The translations under genes were made by a program, and so were the position numbers. Of a stretch of 64,000 nucleotides of DNA, positions 7,739 through 16,571 are shown piece after piece; position 1 is the first letter of the stretch; each line of letters begins with the position of its first letter. The notes under the pieces are model-generated. The model did no database searches, was not told the origin of the DNA, and saw nothing but the letters and a program-made list of their open reading frames with translations. The DNA comes from Streptomyces venezuelae. GTDB lineage: Bacteria > Actinomycetota > Actinomycetes > Streptomycetales > Streptomycetaceae. The DNA lies in NCBI RefSeq assembly GCF_008642355.1, contig NZ_CP029193.1:3000001-3064000 (forward strand). Reading direction: 5' to 3'.

Positions 7739-8915
7739 GCCCCGTATAGAACGCCACCGTCAGGTCCTTCACCAAAGCCTTGCGCTCGTAGTCGTCCAGC
7801 TCCACGAGCCCCCGCGTGGTCAGCCGCGTCACCGTGTCCTCGACCGAGTCGACCACCGACGTCAGGACGGTGTCGCGGTGCCGTGCGTCGAGCGCGGCCA
7901 CCCGGCGGCGCTGCATCACCGCGGCGACCTCCGGCGCGTACTCGATCCGGGTCGGCTGCGCCGAGAAGACCTCGACGCCCACCGCCTCCGCGTCCGCGGC
8001 CAGCGCCCGGGTCAGCGCGGCACCGACGGCGTCCGCGTCGCGCAACGTCGGGCCGTCCTCGTGGAAGGCGTCCGCGGGCAGCCGCGACAGGACCCGTGCC
8101 GTGGTCGCCTCCACGCACTCCCGCAGGTACTCCTGATGGTCCTCGACCGCGAGCGACGCCCGCGCCGGGTCCTTGACCCGCCACACCACGAGGAGCACGA
8201 CGCGCAGGGCGACCCCGCCGCGGTCCACCGCCGGCATCGGCTCGCTCCGCCAGTGCCGCAGCCGCACGTCGACACGGCGGCGCAGCAGCAGCGGGTTGAC
8301 CCACATGAGGCCGGTGCGGCGCACCGTGCCCCGGTAGCGGCCGAAGAGAGTGAGCACCCAGGCCCGACCGACCCGCCCGCGCGCCAGACCGCCGAACCCG
8401 AAGAGACCGACCGCCCCCGACCCGGCGAGCGACGCCCACTGCGCGGCGCCGAGCCCGGCACCCTCGTACCAGGGCAGCCCCGTCACCCGCAGCGCAGGCT
8501 CCGGCAGCACGCCCGCCCACCACAGCGAAAGCGCGCACCCTGCGACGCCCGCGCACCCGCCGAGCACCCCGGCGAGCCCCGGCAGGACCCGCGCCCGCCG
8601 CGCCACGAGGGCCGGGTCGACGTCGGGCACGGGCCGCGCGACCGGCGCGGTCACGTACGGCGTGCTGCGCCGCGTCACCCGCGGCTGCTCCCCCGACCCC
8701 TGCCTGCGCCGCACCACGGCGGGCGCGAGCGGCACGCCCGCCGCGCCGTCCGGGTCGTCCGGGTCGTCCCGGAAGAGGAGGTGCACGGGAATCTCGGTGG
8801 TCGCCTCGCTCTGGATCACCCGGGGCGGGCGCGGGCCCGGCTCGAACGCCCCGTCGGCCTGCGCGGACCGCCGGGACCGCGGGGACTGGGGCTGTGAAGC
8901 TGCCGTCGCACTCAT
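7722..8915 (-). CDS. SPFH-domain (band 7/flotillin-like) protein
   Basis: A 397-aa membrane protein. After a Pro/Arg-rich cytoplasmic N-terminus come two hydrophobic segments (VLPGLAGVLGGCAGVAGCAL and GSGAVGLFGFGG), then an SPFH domain with the conserved YRGTVRRTGLMWVNP start and RVKDPARASLAVEDHQEYLRE core, then a helical part with MQRRRVAALDARHRDTV. SPFH proteins form large membrane-bound cages or microdomain scaffolds, often partnering proteases. ATG 8915 is chosen over 8972 because the upstream stretch reads like non-coding sequence. It is coupled to the downstream kinase and is part of the conserved block between lpmP and cslA. Confidence 0.88.
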   Translation of the reverse strand: MSATAASQPQSPRSRRSAQADGAFEPGPRPPRVIQSEATTEIPVHLLFRDDPDDPDGAAGVPLAPAVVRRRQGSGEQPRVTRRSTPYVTAPVARPVPDVDPALVARRARVLPGLAGVLGGCAGVAGCALSLWWAGVLPEPALRVTGLPWYEGAGLGAAQWASLAGSGAVGLFGFGGLARGRVGRAWVLTLFGRYRGTVRRTGLMWVNPLLLRRRVDVRLRHWRSEPMPAVDRGGVALRVVLLVVWRVKDPARASLAVEDHQEYLRECVEATTARVLSRLPADAFHEDGPTLRDADAVGAALTRALAADAEAVGVEVFSAQPTRIEYAPEVAAVMQRRRVAALDARHRDTVLTSVVDSVEDTVTRLTTRGLVELDDYERKALVKDLTVAFYTGHGEHR

Positions 8916-8997
8916 CCGTGCCTCCGACTCGTTCGGACCTCGATCTCGTACGTGCTCACGCCGTTCCCCCACGGACTCGACCCCTCACCGGGGGCCC

Positions 8998-10077
8998 TCA
9001 CCGGAACAACCGCCGCCACGTCTCGGGCCCCGGATGGCCGTCGGCCGCCGCGCCCCGCCAGCCCTGGGCGCGCTGGAACGCCTCCACGTTGCGCCGGTCG
9101 CTCTCGCTCCAGGCAGGACCCGGACCCCGTGCGTAGTGCCTGCCGAAGCCCTTCTTCACCAACTGCCTGCCGAGCCGCTCGATCGCCGGGTGCGAGCGGC
9201 CGGGCCGGAAGACGTCCCGGCCCGGGTAGGCCGGGACCGGCACCTCGCCGGGCCGCGTCCCGTACGGGTCGTCCACCCCGGGACCACCCGGCGTGCCGCC
9301 GCCCACGCCCTTGTAGCGGTAGGCCAGATAGCGGTTCGCGTTGGTCCAGTAGGCATAAGGGGTGGACTGTTTCCTGGCGTGCGGGCGCGCCTGTTCGTAG
9401 GCGACGTAATGCGTGTGCGAGTCATCCGTCCAGCCACCGAAAAGGGTGACATGCGATCCCTTTTCGGGGTCGGCGGGATTGTGGAAGAGAAGAATGTCGC
9501 CGGGTTGCAGCTGTTCCTTGGCAATACGCACCGCATGCCTGTCGAGACTGCCCGTCCATTCGTTTCCGCCGAGGTCCCAGGCCATCGAGACAAAACCCGA
9601 GCAGTCCTGCCGGTAGCCGTCCGACCAGTACGCGTCCATGCTGTACGGCACCTTCGCGGCGACCCACTTCTCGGCCCGGTCGATGATCGCCGCCCGGGTG
9701 GTCGCCCGGACGGCGGCGCCACCGGGCGGGCCAGGGGCCCCGGTGGCGGGGCGACCGTGCAGGGGGCTCTTGGCACCCTGCGGAGTGCCCGGTTCCTCGT
9801 CCGCCGTGACCATCGCACGCCCCGCACCCGGGCCCGCCCCCGTGTCCGCCAGGTGGCCCCCCACCTCGGCTGACGCCGCCGCGGGCAGCGCCTGGCCGCC
9901 GAGCACGGAGCCCGCGGCCGCGGCGAGGACGAGGGCCCGGCGGGCGCCGCGCGCCGCGGGGTGGCCGCCGAGCCGGAGCGGGAGGGAGTGCGGCGCCGTA
10001 CGCCGCCAGTGGATACAGCCGGGGCAGTCGCAGTCGCTCTCGGGGATGAATTCCTCGAATACCGGAGCGGCCTCCAT
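8998..10077 (-). CDS. Secreted NlpC/CHAP-like hydrolase with peptidoglycan-binding domain
   Basis: A 359-aa protein. Residues 1-45 carry a CDCPGCIHW motif and basic region before a hydrophobic signal-like helix ending PAAASA (near 75). The catalytic domain shows YRQDCSGFVSMAWDLGG (nucleophile Cys) and GSHVTLFGGWTD (His), the order seen in NlpC/P60-type papain-fold amidases. A C-terminal peptidoglycan-binding domain follows (VEAFQRAQGWRG with PGPETWRRLF). It probably acts on cell-wall peptides or cross-links outside the membrane. ATG 10077 has a GAGGGG ribosome site; an upstream in-frame GTG exists but reads non-coding. The N-terminal Cys cluster before the export signal is unusual. Confidence 0.85.
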   Translation of the reverse strand: MEAAPVFEEFIPESDCDCPGCIHWRRTAPHSLPLRLGGHPAARGARRALVLAAAAGSVLGGQALPAAASAEVGGHLADTGAGPGAGRAMVTADEEPGTPQGAKSPLHGRPATGAPGPPGGAAVRATTRAAIIDRAEKWVAAKVPYSMDAYWSDGYRQDCSGFVSMAWDLGGNEWTGSLDRHAVRIAKEQLQPGDILLFHNPADPEKGSHVTLFGGWTDDSHTHYVAYEQARPHARKQSTPYAYWTNANRYLAYRYKGVGGGTPGGPGVDDPYGTRPGEVPVPAYPGRDVFRPGRSHPAIERLGRQLVKKGFGRHYARGPGPAWSESDRRNVEAFQRAQGWRGAAADGHPGPETWRRLFR

Positions 10078-10285
10078 GCGATTCCCCTCACACCCCGGAA
10101 AAGAATGTCCGCGCATCTGCACGTCCGTCAGTTTCTCAACTGTCCCGGGATGCCGCATGTTGACGGTCCGAATGATGGATCGGCCCCCGGCGCCGTTCCC
10201 TCCACGCGCCTCCCGGCCCCGCCGGCCGCCCGCCGGGTGGTCCGGAGCACCCCCGGACATCCGGTAGAGTTCTCCAGGTCAGCAG

Positions 10286-10359
10286 GCGCCGCTAGCTCAG
10301 TTGGTTAGAGCAGCTGACTCTTAATCAGCGGGTCCGGGGTTCGAGTCCCTGGCGGCGCA
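10286..10359 (+). tRNA. tRNA-Lys (anticodon CUU), copy 2
   Basis: Same cloverleaf as the copy at 1507-1580, base for base: acceptor GCGCCGC/GCGGCGC, anticodon loop CTCTTAA, T loop TTCGAGT, discriminator A, no encoded CCA. It is followed at once by a strong intrinsic terminator. Confidence 0.97.
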
Positions 10360-10366
10360 CAGACAG

Positions 10367-10398
10367 CGAAGGCCCTCCGTTCACGCGGAGGGCCTTCG
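10367..10398 (+). terminator. Intrinsic terminator of tRNA-Lys copy 2
   Basis: A perfect 13-bp stem (CGAAGGCCCTCCG, 10367-10379, with CGGAGGGCCTTCG, 10386-10398) and a 6-nt loop, followed by TCGTCGTT. It begins eight bases after the tRNA. Confidence 0.85.
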
Positions 10399-10464
10399 TC
10401 GTTCCCGCGGGGTCCGGCCGCCGTGCGGGACCGGCCGCCGCGCGCGTACCGCTACCGTGTCGCC

Positions 10465-11178
10465 ATGGCGCGAGACATCCAGGAGCGGATCAAGAAGCTG
10501 ATCATCGATTCGAGGCTGCCCTCCGGGGCCTCGCTGCCGACCGAGCCCGAGCTGATGGCGCGCCTGGGGGTCAGCAGGAACTCCGTGCGGGAAGCCCTGA
10601 AGGCGCTGCAGGCCATGGGGATCGTGGAGATCCGGCACGGTTTCGGGACGTATGTCGGTCCGATGTCGGTCGCACCGATGATCGAGGGCCTCGCCTTCCG
10701 CACGGTCGCGGGCCACTACCGCGGCGAGGACAGCCTGCTCCAGCTCCTGGAGCTCAGGGAGGCCGTGGAGACCGGGCTCATCGCGCGCCTCGCGGGCCGC
10801 GTCCCCGCCGCCGACCTGGCCGAACTCGACGCGCTCGTGGCACGGATGGAGGCCGAGGCGGCGTCGCCGGAGGGCGAGGTGCGGGCCGAGACCGACCGTG
10901 CGTTTCACGCCACGCTGTACCGCGGGCTCGGAAACCTGCTCCTGGGCGAGGTTCTGGAGGCGTTTTGGGACGCTTTCCACCGAGTCCGTACGGATCTCGT
11001 GGACGTACCACCGGATCCCAAGGTCACCTGCCGCCAGCATCGCGAGATTCTGGAGGCGGTACGCTCCGGCGACGCCCTCCGGGCTGAGCAGGCCATACGC
11101 GAGCACTTCGGTAACATTCGAACCCGTTTGGGCTCACCAGTCCCAACAGACGCCTCAAATCGCTCGTATGACCGGTAA
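10465..11178 (+). CDS. FadR/GntR-family (FCD) transcriptional regulator
   Basis: A 237-aa regulator. The N-terminal winged helix reads LPTEPELMARLGVSRNSVREALKALQAMG, with the GIVEIRHGFGTYV wing. The C-terminal half is an all-helical FCD domain (LLELREAVETGLIARLAG, DRAFHATLYRGLGN, CRQHREILEAV) with the metal/ligand-binding Asp/His positions in place. ATG 10465 is the natural start. It lies about 300 bases upstream of cslA in the same direction and may control it or an unlinked catabolic operon. Effectors of this subfamily are usually sugar acids, amino acids or organic acids. Confidence 0.92.
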   Translation: MARDIQERIKKLIIDSRLPSGASLPTEPELMARLGVSRNSVREALKALQAMGIVEIRHGFGTYVGPMSVAPMIEGLAFRTVAGHYRGEDSLLQLLELREAVETGLIARLAGRVPAADLAELDALVARMEAEAASPEGEVRAETDRAFHATLYRGLGNLLLGEVLEAFWDAFHRVRTDLVDVPPDPKVTCRQHREILEAVRSGDALRAEQAIREHFGNIRTRLGSPVPTDASNRSYDR

Positions 11179-11341
11179 ACCCCTTGTATCGCTCTTGCGA
11201 TCATGCCGTAAGGCGTAGAACCCTGTCCTGGAGCCATTGGCTCTCATGAGGCGGGCGATACGGGGCAGTTGGGGGCCCGAGACGACCGCGGCGGGGCAGG
11301 GACGGGGGTCCCGTTCATGAAGCGATGTCGAGGGGGGCATC

Positions 11342-11395
11342 ATGCAACCGGAAGGTCGCCTTCTCATGTTTTGGGAGAAGGTGGCCTGCCGCTGA
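11342..11395 (+). CDS. Possible 17-residue leader peptide upstream of cslA
   Basis: A short reading frame encoding MQPEGRLLMFWEKVACR follows a strong ribosome site (GAGGGGGGCATC, then ATG). It ends 82 bases before the cslA start, and a 12-bp hairpin lies almost wholly inside it. The arrangement would suit a regulatory upstream ORF for the cslA-glxA operon. No codon-bias test is meaningful at this length, so it remains a candidate only. Confidence 0.3.
   Translation: MQPEGRLLMFWEKVACR
11354..11386 (+). promoter_or_regulatory. Hairpin in the cslA 5' leader
   Basis: GGTCGCCTTCTC (11354-11365) pairs with GAGAAGGTGGCC (11375-11386) over 12 bp if two G-U pairs are allowed, with a 9-nt loop ATGTTTTGG. 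The U-rich loop and absence of a U-tract after the stem argue for an RNA regulatory structure rather than a terminator. The rest of the 299-base gap upstream of cslA shows nothing else that I can name. Confidence 0.45.
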
Positions 11396-11477
11396 TGCGT
11401 TCGTGACGGTCCAGGGGCACCGGAGCGGACGGAACGACCTATGAACACGCGGGCGACCGCGTGCGGGGGGATGACTC

Positions 11478-13445
11478 ATGACGTCGACGCCGACGGGCGC
11501 GCGGCAGAACGACCCGTCAGAGACCACCCAGCTCAGGGTTGCGTCGCACACGACGGGCGGCTTCCGAAGAATCAAGAAGACCCTGCCGCGGTACGACTAC
11601 GAGCACTACAGCCGGCTCGCGGGCCCGCTGACGCAGCCCGATCCGAGCAAGCCCTACAAGGTGAAGTACCGCTCGCTGCTCTCGCAGGAGCCGCACAAGA
11701 TACGGGCCGCGCTGATGCTGGGCGCGGCCCCACTGCTCTCCCTGGTGCTGCTCGGCTGGCTGCTCCAGCCCGAGCACTGGACGGAGCGGGACTACGTCGC
11801 CAACGACTGGCTGCCGGTCCTCGACGTGGTCATGCTCATATCCATCGGCCTGATCGAGTTCTTCCGCTGCATGAACGTGCTGTCCAACGCGCACGCCACG
11901 CTCGTCGCCCGCGACCCGATACCCGTGGTGCCCGAGACGGGCACCAGAGTCGCCTTCCTCACCTCGTTCGTGCCCGGCAAGGAGCCGATCGAGATGGTGA
12001 CGAAGACGCTGGAGGCCGCGGTCAGGATCCGGCACCGCGGTCTGATGCACGTATGGCTCCTCGACGAGGGTGACGACCCTGAGGTCAAGGAGGTCTGCCG
12101 ACGGCTCGGCGTCCACCACTTCTCCCGCAAGGGCGTCGCGAAGTGGAACATGGCCAAGGGCCCGCACCGCGCCAAGACCAAGCACGGCAACTACAACGCC
12201 TGGCTCGACGCGCACGGCGACGACTACGACTACTTCGCCTCCGTCGACACCGACCACGTCCCGATGCCGAACTACCTGGAGCGGATGCTCGGGTTCTTCC
12301 GGGACGAGAACGTCGGCTTCGTCATCGGCCCGCAGGTGTACGGCAACTACGACAACTTCGTCACCAAGGCCGCCGAGTCGCAGCAGTTCCTCTTCCACGC
12401 ACTGATCCAGCGCGCGGGGAACGCGTACGGCGCCCCGATGTTCGTCGGCACCTCCAACGCGGTGCGCATCAAGGCCCTGAAGCAGATCGGCGGCCTGTAC
12501 GACTCGATCACCGAGGACATGGCGACCGGCTTCGAGATCCACCGCGCCACCAACCCGGCGACCGGCAGGAAGTGGAAGTCGGTCTACACCCCCGACGTGC
12601 TCGCCGTCGGCGAGGGCCCCAACGCGTGGACGGACTTCTTCACACAGCAGCTGCGCTGGTCCCGCGGAACGTACGAGACGATCCTCAAGCAGTTCTGGAA
12701 GGCGCCGTTCTCGCTGCCCCCGGGCCGTCTCTTCAACTACACGATGATGGTCATCTTCTACCCGATGTCCGCCATGAACTGGATCCTCGCGGCGCTGAGC
12801 TGTGCGCTGTTCCTGGGTCTCGGCGCGTCCGGCGTGAACATCGACCCGACCATCTGGCTGATGCTGTACGGCAACGCGTCCGCGCTGCAGATCGGCCTGT
12901 ACATCTGGAACCGCAGGCACAACGTCTCCCCGCACGAGCCGGAGGGCTCCGGCGGTGTGGCGGGCATGGTGATGTCGGCGCTCTCCGCGCCGGTCTACGC
13001 ACGCTCGCTGATGGACGCGGCGCTGCGCCGCAAGAGCAAGTTCGTGGTGACTCCCAAGGGCGACTCGGCGAGCCCCGACACCCTGTTCGGGACCTTCCGG
13101 ATCCACCTGTTCTTCATCCTGGTCTTCGGCGCCTCGATGGCCGCCTCCTTCGTGTACGGCCACTCCCACCCGGCGATGATCACCTGGGCCACCTTCGCCC
13201 TGCTGATCACGGCCGCGCCGATCCTCGCGTGGCGCTGGGGCATGCGGCAGGACAAGAAGAAGCCGCCGCCCGCGCCGGACGCGGCCGTCCCGCACCAGCG
13301 GGACGCCGCGGCACAGCTGCCGCACGCGGCTCCGCACGCGGGACCGCCCGCGCCGCAGGCCGCGCCGCATCCCGCGCAGCAGAAGCCCAGCTGGGCCGCG
13401 CCCGACGAGACCATGCAGATTTCCCTTGGGGGACGTAAGAAATGA
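11478..13445 (+). CDS. cslA: Cellulose synthase-like glycosyltransferase CslA
   Basis: A 655-aa family-2 processive glycosyltransferase of the cytoplasmic membrane. Two transmembrane helices (about 76-96 and 112-130) precede the catalytic domain with VWLLDEGDD (near 198), the SVDTDH DxD site (255-260), acceptor-site TED (near 354) and the QQLRWSRG product-binding motif (near 391). Several C-terminal helices follow, then a Pro/Ala-rich tail. In Streptomyces CslA makes a beta-(1,4)-glycan at hyphal tips needed for morphogenesis and attachment. The stop overlaps the glxA start (ATGA), so CslA and GlxA are translationally coupled. Confidence 0.95.
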   Translation: MTSTPTGARQNDPSETTQLRVASHTTGGFRRIKKTLPRYDYEHYSRLAGPLTQPDPSKPYKVKYRSLLSQEPHKIRAALMLGAAPLLSLVLLGWLLQPEHWTERDYVANDWLPVLDVVMLISIGLIEFFRCMNVLSNAHATLVARDPIPVVPETGTRVAFLTSFVPGKEPIEMVTKTLEAAVRIRHRGLMHVWLLDEGDDPEVKEVCRRLGVHHFSRKGVAKWNMAKGPHRAKTKHGNYNAWLDAHGDDYDYFASVDTDHVPMPNYLERMLGFFRDENVGFVIGPQVYGNYDNFVTKAAESQQFLFHALIQRAGNAYGAPMFVGTSNAVRIKALKQIGGLYDSITEDMATGFEIHRATNPATGRKWKSVYTPDVLAVGEGPNAWTDFFTQQLRWSRGTYETILKQFWKAPFSLPPGRLFNYTMMVIFYPMSAMNWILAALSCALFLGLGASGVNIDPTIWLMLYGNASALQIGLYIWNRRHNVSPHEPEGSGGVAGMVMSALSAPVYARSLMDAALRRKSKFVVTPKGDSASPDTLFGTFRIHLFFILVFGASMAASFVYGHSHPAMITWATFALLITAAPILAWRWGMRQDKKKPPPAPDAAVPHQRDAAAQLPHAAPHAGPPAPQAAPHPAQQKPSWAAPDETMQISLGGRKK

Positions 13446-15379
13446 AAGACCGTTCCAGCCGCCGTCGCGCCCGCCGCATCGCGATAGGCGCGGCGGTCGT
13501 CCTCGCGCTGGCGGGGATGAACGGCCCGTGGCTGTGGCGCGTGGGCTCCGAGAAGTACCACGACTACAAGATCAACAAGCCGGAGTACAAGGCGGACAAC
13601 GGCCACTGGGAGGTCGTGGACTTCCCCGAGGAGTACCGCCAGAACACCATCCACGCGGCGCTCCTGCACACCGGCAAGGTGCTTCTCGTCGCCGGGTCGG
13701 GCAACAACCAGAAGAACTTCGACAAGAAGAAGTTCGACACCCGGCTGTGGGACCCGGTCAAGAACACCATCAAGAAGATCCCGACGCCCACCGACCTGTT
13801 CTGCACGGGCCACACGCAGCTGGGCAACGGCAACCTGCTGATCGCGGGCGGCACGCAGCGCTACGAGAAGCTGAAGGGCGACATCACCAAGGCCGGCGGC
13901 CTGATGATCGTCCACAACGAGGACCCGGACGAGCCGAAGACGATCCCCGCGGGGACGAAGTTCACCGGCAAGAAGAACGGCAAGACGTTCGTCTCCCAGG
14001 ACAACATCCTGGTCGAGAAGGCGAAGAAGGTCTTCGACAAGCAGACCGGCGCGTTCCTGCGCACGGAGCCGGGCCTCGGCCGGGTCTACGTGGAGGCGCA
14101 GAAGAGCGGGGCGAAGCACGAGACGGGTACCCAGGACAACTACCGCATCCAGGGCCTGAAGGGCGCCGACACCCGCAACGTCTACGGCATGGCGCAGAAG
14201 CTCGCCCTGGACAAGAAGGACTTCCAGGGGATCAAGGACGCCTTCGAGTTCGACCCGGTCGCCGAGCGGTACATCAAGGTCGACCCGATGAACGAGGCGC
14301 GCTGGTACCCCACACTGACCACGCTCACCGACGGCAGGATCCTCTCCACCTCGGGCCTCGACGAGATCGGGCAGCTCGTCCCGGGCAAGAACGAGGTGTA
14401 CGACCCGAAGACCAAGAAGTGGACGTACACCAAGGGCATCCGCCAGTTCCCGACCTACCCGGCGATCTTCCAGATGGCCGACGGCAAGCTGTTCTACTCC
14501 GGTTCCAACGCGGGGTACGGACCGGACGACGTCGGCCGCAAGCCCGGTATCTGGGACCTGAGGACCAACAAGTGGCAGGGCATCCCCGGCCTGAGCGACC
14601 CCGAGCTGATGGAGACGTCCGGCACGGTCGAGCTGCCGCCCGCCCAGGACCAGAAGTACATGGTGGTCGGCGGCGGCGGGGTCGGCGAGTCCGAGGAGTC
14701 CAGCGAGAAGACACGGATCGTCGACCTCAAGGCGGACCAGCCGCGCTTCGTCGACGGCCCCGCCCTGGAGAAGGGCACGCGCTACCCGCAGATCTCGACG
14801 CTGCCCGACGACACGGTGCTGATCTCCGGCGGCTCCGAGGACTACCGCGGGCGCAGCGACTCCAACATCCACCAGGCGCGGATCTACGACGCCAAGACCG
14901 GTGAGATGAAGCGGGTGGCCGACCCCGTGGTGGGGCGCAACTACCACTCCGGGTCGGTCCTGCTGCCCGACGGCCGCGTGATGTTCTTCGGCTCCGACTC
15001 GCTCTACTCCGACGCGGCCAACACGAAGCCGGGCGTGTTCGAGCAGCGCATCGAGATCTACACGCCGCCGTACCTGTACCACGGCTCCCAGCCGACGCTC
15101 GGCAAGGGCCCCGGGACGATACGGCGGGGCGGCTCGGGAACGTTCCCGACGAAGCACGCCTCGTCCATCAGGACGGCCCGCCTCATCAAGCCGAGCGCGT
15201 CGACGCACGTCACGGACATCGACCAGACGTCGATCGCGCTCGACCTGGAGAAATCCCGGGGCAAGGTCACGGTGACGGTCCCGAAGAACCGCAGTCTGGT
15301 CGAGTCCGGCTGGTACATGCTCTTCGTGACGGACGACCAGGGCACGCCGAGCAAGGCGCAGTGGGTGAGGGTGCCTTAG
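13442..15379 (+). CDS. glxA: GlxA copper radical oxidase
   Basis: A 645-aa galactose-oxidase-like mono-copper radical enzyme anchored outside the cell by an N-terminal helix (about 12-27). A seven-bladed kelch-type propeller is followed by the C-terminal DUF1929 domain. Active-site residues line up with those of the family: Cys121 (DLFCTGHTQLG) and Tyr289, adjacent to Trp288 (ARWYPTLTTL), for the Tyr-Cys cofactor; Tyr501 and His502 (GRNYHSGSVLLPDG) and His589 (STHVTDIDQTS) as copper ligands. Length equals S. lividans GlxA as I recall it. GlxA is thought to oxidise the CslA glycan during its deposition. It is coupled to cslA and convergent with cslZ. Confidence 0.95.
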   Translation: MKDRSSRRRARRIAIGAAVVLALAGMNGPWLWRVGSEKYHDYKINKPEYKADNGHWEVVDFPEEYRQNTIHAALLHTGKVLLVAGSGNNQKNFDKKKFDTRLWDPVKNTIKKIPTPTDLFCTGHTQLGNGNLLIAGGTQRYEKLKGDITKAGGLMIVHNEDPDEPKTIPAGTKFTGKKNGKTFVSQDNILVEKAKKVFDKQTGAFLRTEPGLGRVYVEAQKSGAKHETGTQDNYRIQGLKGADTRNVYGMAQKLALDKKDFQGIKDAFEFDPVAERYIKVDPMNEARWYPTLTTLTDGRILSTSGLDEIGQLVPGKNEVYDPKTKKWTYTKGIRQFPTYPAIFQMADGKLFYSGSNAGYGPDDVGRKPGIWDLRTNKWQGIPGLSDPELMETSGTVELPPAQDQKYMVVGGGGVGESEESSEKTRIVDLKADQPRFVDGPALEKGTRYPQISTLPDDTVLISGGSEDYRGRSDSNIHQARIYDAKTGEMKRVADPVVGRNYHSGSVLLPDGRVMFFGSDSLYSDAANTKPGVFEQRIEIYTPPYLYHGSQPTLGKGPGTIRRGGSGTFPTKHASSIRTARLIKPSASTHVTDIDQTSIALDLEKSRGKVTVTVPKNRSLVESGWYMLFVTDDQGTPSKAQWVRVP

Positions 15380-15382
15380 CCC

Positions 15383-16414
15383 CTAACGGGCCGCCTTCGC
15401 GAGGCCCAGCGCGTACTCCGGCCACCACTCGCCCGCCTTCGGGCCTCCCCGGCACGTGCCGTCGGACTCGCCGGGGCGCTTGACCCAGAGGTACGCGTCG
15501 ACGAGCGGGTCGGACGTCCTGGTCGTGGGCGTCTCGCCGAGCGCGCGGCCCGGCGGGTTGCACCACGGGTCCTTGCCCTTGGTGTACGGCCCGTTGCCGT
15601 TGCGCGCCGTGTCGATGACGAACGGCTTCCCGCCGACCTTCGCCGACAGTTTCTTGCCGAACTCCGTACTGACCTCGGTGGTCTGGAAGTTGGACACGTT
15701 CACCGCGAAGCCGTCGGCCCGCTCGACGCCCGACCGCTGCAAGGGCCCCCAGAGCGCGTCGGGGTTCTGCCAGCCCGCGTTGCCCGCGTCCAGGTACACC
15801 TTCGTGTTCTTGAGGGACTTGAGCTTCTCGATGGCGCCCTTGAGGAGGTCGTAGCGCTCCTCGTGGAACTCCTTCGGCGTGCAGTTGTCGACCATGTGGA
15901 GGACCGCGTCGGGTTCCAGGATCACCGTGGCGTGGCGGTCGCCGATGCCCTTGGCGACCTGGTCGACGAACGCGCGGTACGCGTTGCCGTCGGCCGCGCC
16001 GCCGCCCGAGTACTGACCGCAGTCGCGGTGCGGGATGTTGTAGAGGACGAGCAGCGCGTCCCGGTCGGCCTTCTCCGCCGCCTCGGTGAACCCGCGCGCC
16101 TGGTCCTCCGCGTTCTCCGGGACGATCCACTCGGCGACCGGCTGCTCGGCGATCTTCCGGATCAGCGCGGCCTCGTCCTTCTTGCCGTCCTCGGCGTACG
16201 CGGCGACCTGCTTGGCCGCGTTCCCGTCCGGGTTGACCCAGTACGGGTCCTTGCCCTTGGGCTGCTGCTCGACCGGCGGACGCGACGTGTCGTCCTCCGG
16301 GTCACCGCCGGAGGAGCACCCGGCGAGGACCAGCGCGGCCCCCGCGAGCACCGCTCCCGTCCGCATCCCCCTGGCCGCGAAACCGCGCCCGCGACCTGCG
16401 CCTTTGCGGTACAT
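15383..16414 (-). CDS. cslZ: GH6 endoglucanase lipoprotein CslZ
   Basis: A 343-aa glycoside hydrolase family 6 enzyme that cuts beta-1,4-glucan. The N-terminal signal ends in lipobox LAGC, so it is a membrane-anchored lipoprotein. Family marks are LYNIPHRDCGQYS (catalytic-site Asp), ATVILEPDAV (proton-donor Asp), KVYLDAGNAGW and GFAVNVSNFQTT. Its stop codon is three bases from that of glxA (convergent). In the CslA system this hydrolase is believed to trim or release the nascent glycan or remodel its passage through the wall. Confidence 0.94.
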   Translation of the reverse strand: MYRKGAGRGRGFAARGMRTGAVLAGAALVLAGCSSGGDPEDDTSRPPVEQQPKGKDPYWVNPDGNAAKQVAAYAEDGKKDEAALIRKIAEQPVAEWIVPENAEDQARGFTEAAEKADRDALLVLYNIPHRDCGQYSGGGAADGNAYRAFVDQVAKGIGDRHATVILEPDAVLHMVDNCTPKEFHEERYDLLKGAIEKLKSLKNTKVYLDAGNAGWQNPDALWGPLQRSGVERADGFAVNVSNFQTTEVSTEFGKKLSAKVGGKPFVIDTARNGNGPYTKGKDPWCNPPGRALGETPTTRTSDPLVDAYLWVKRPGESDGTCRGGPKAGEWWPEYALGLAKAAR

Positions 16415-16571
16415 CCACTCCCCCTCGGGTGCACTGTCCGTCTCTCAATCCTGGCACACGTCTTTCCTGCCCACGAGGTCCGCCGGGTCCCCGCAGAGAG
16501 CTGTAGGAGAGCTGTTACAGCCTGCCCCACATGGGTAGTCGCAGTCTGCGGGGAGGGGAGGTACATGGGGC

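Noticed and set aside
10078..10285. A ydaO-type (c-di-AMP) riboswitch upstream of the wall-hydrolase gene
   Set aside because: I could not find the conserved motif blocks of that riboswitch in the leader.
1507..10359. An integrated element between tRNA copies
   Set aside because: There is no integrase, excisionase or plasmid gene between them, and the tRNA genes point apart, not as direct att repeats.
12995..15208. A 737-aa frame on the minus strand opposite cslA and glxA
   Set aside because: It is a GC-bias shadow of genes with clear catalytic motifs on the plus strand.
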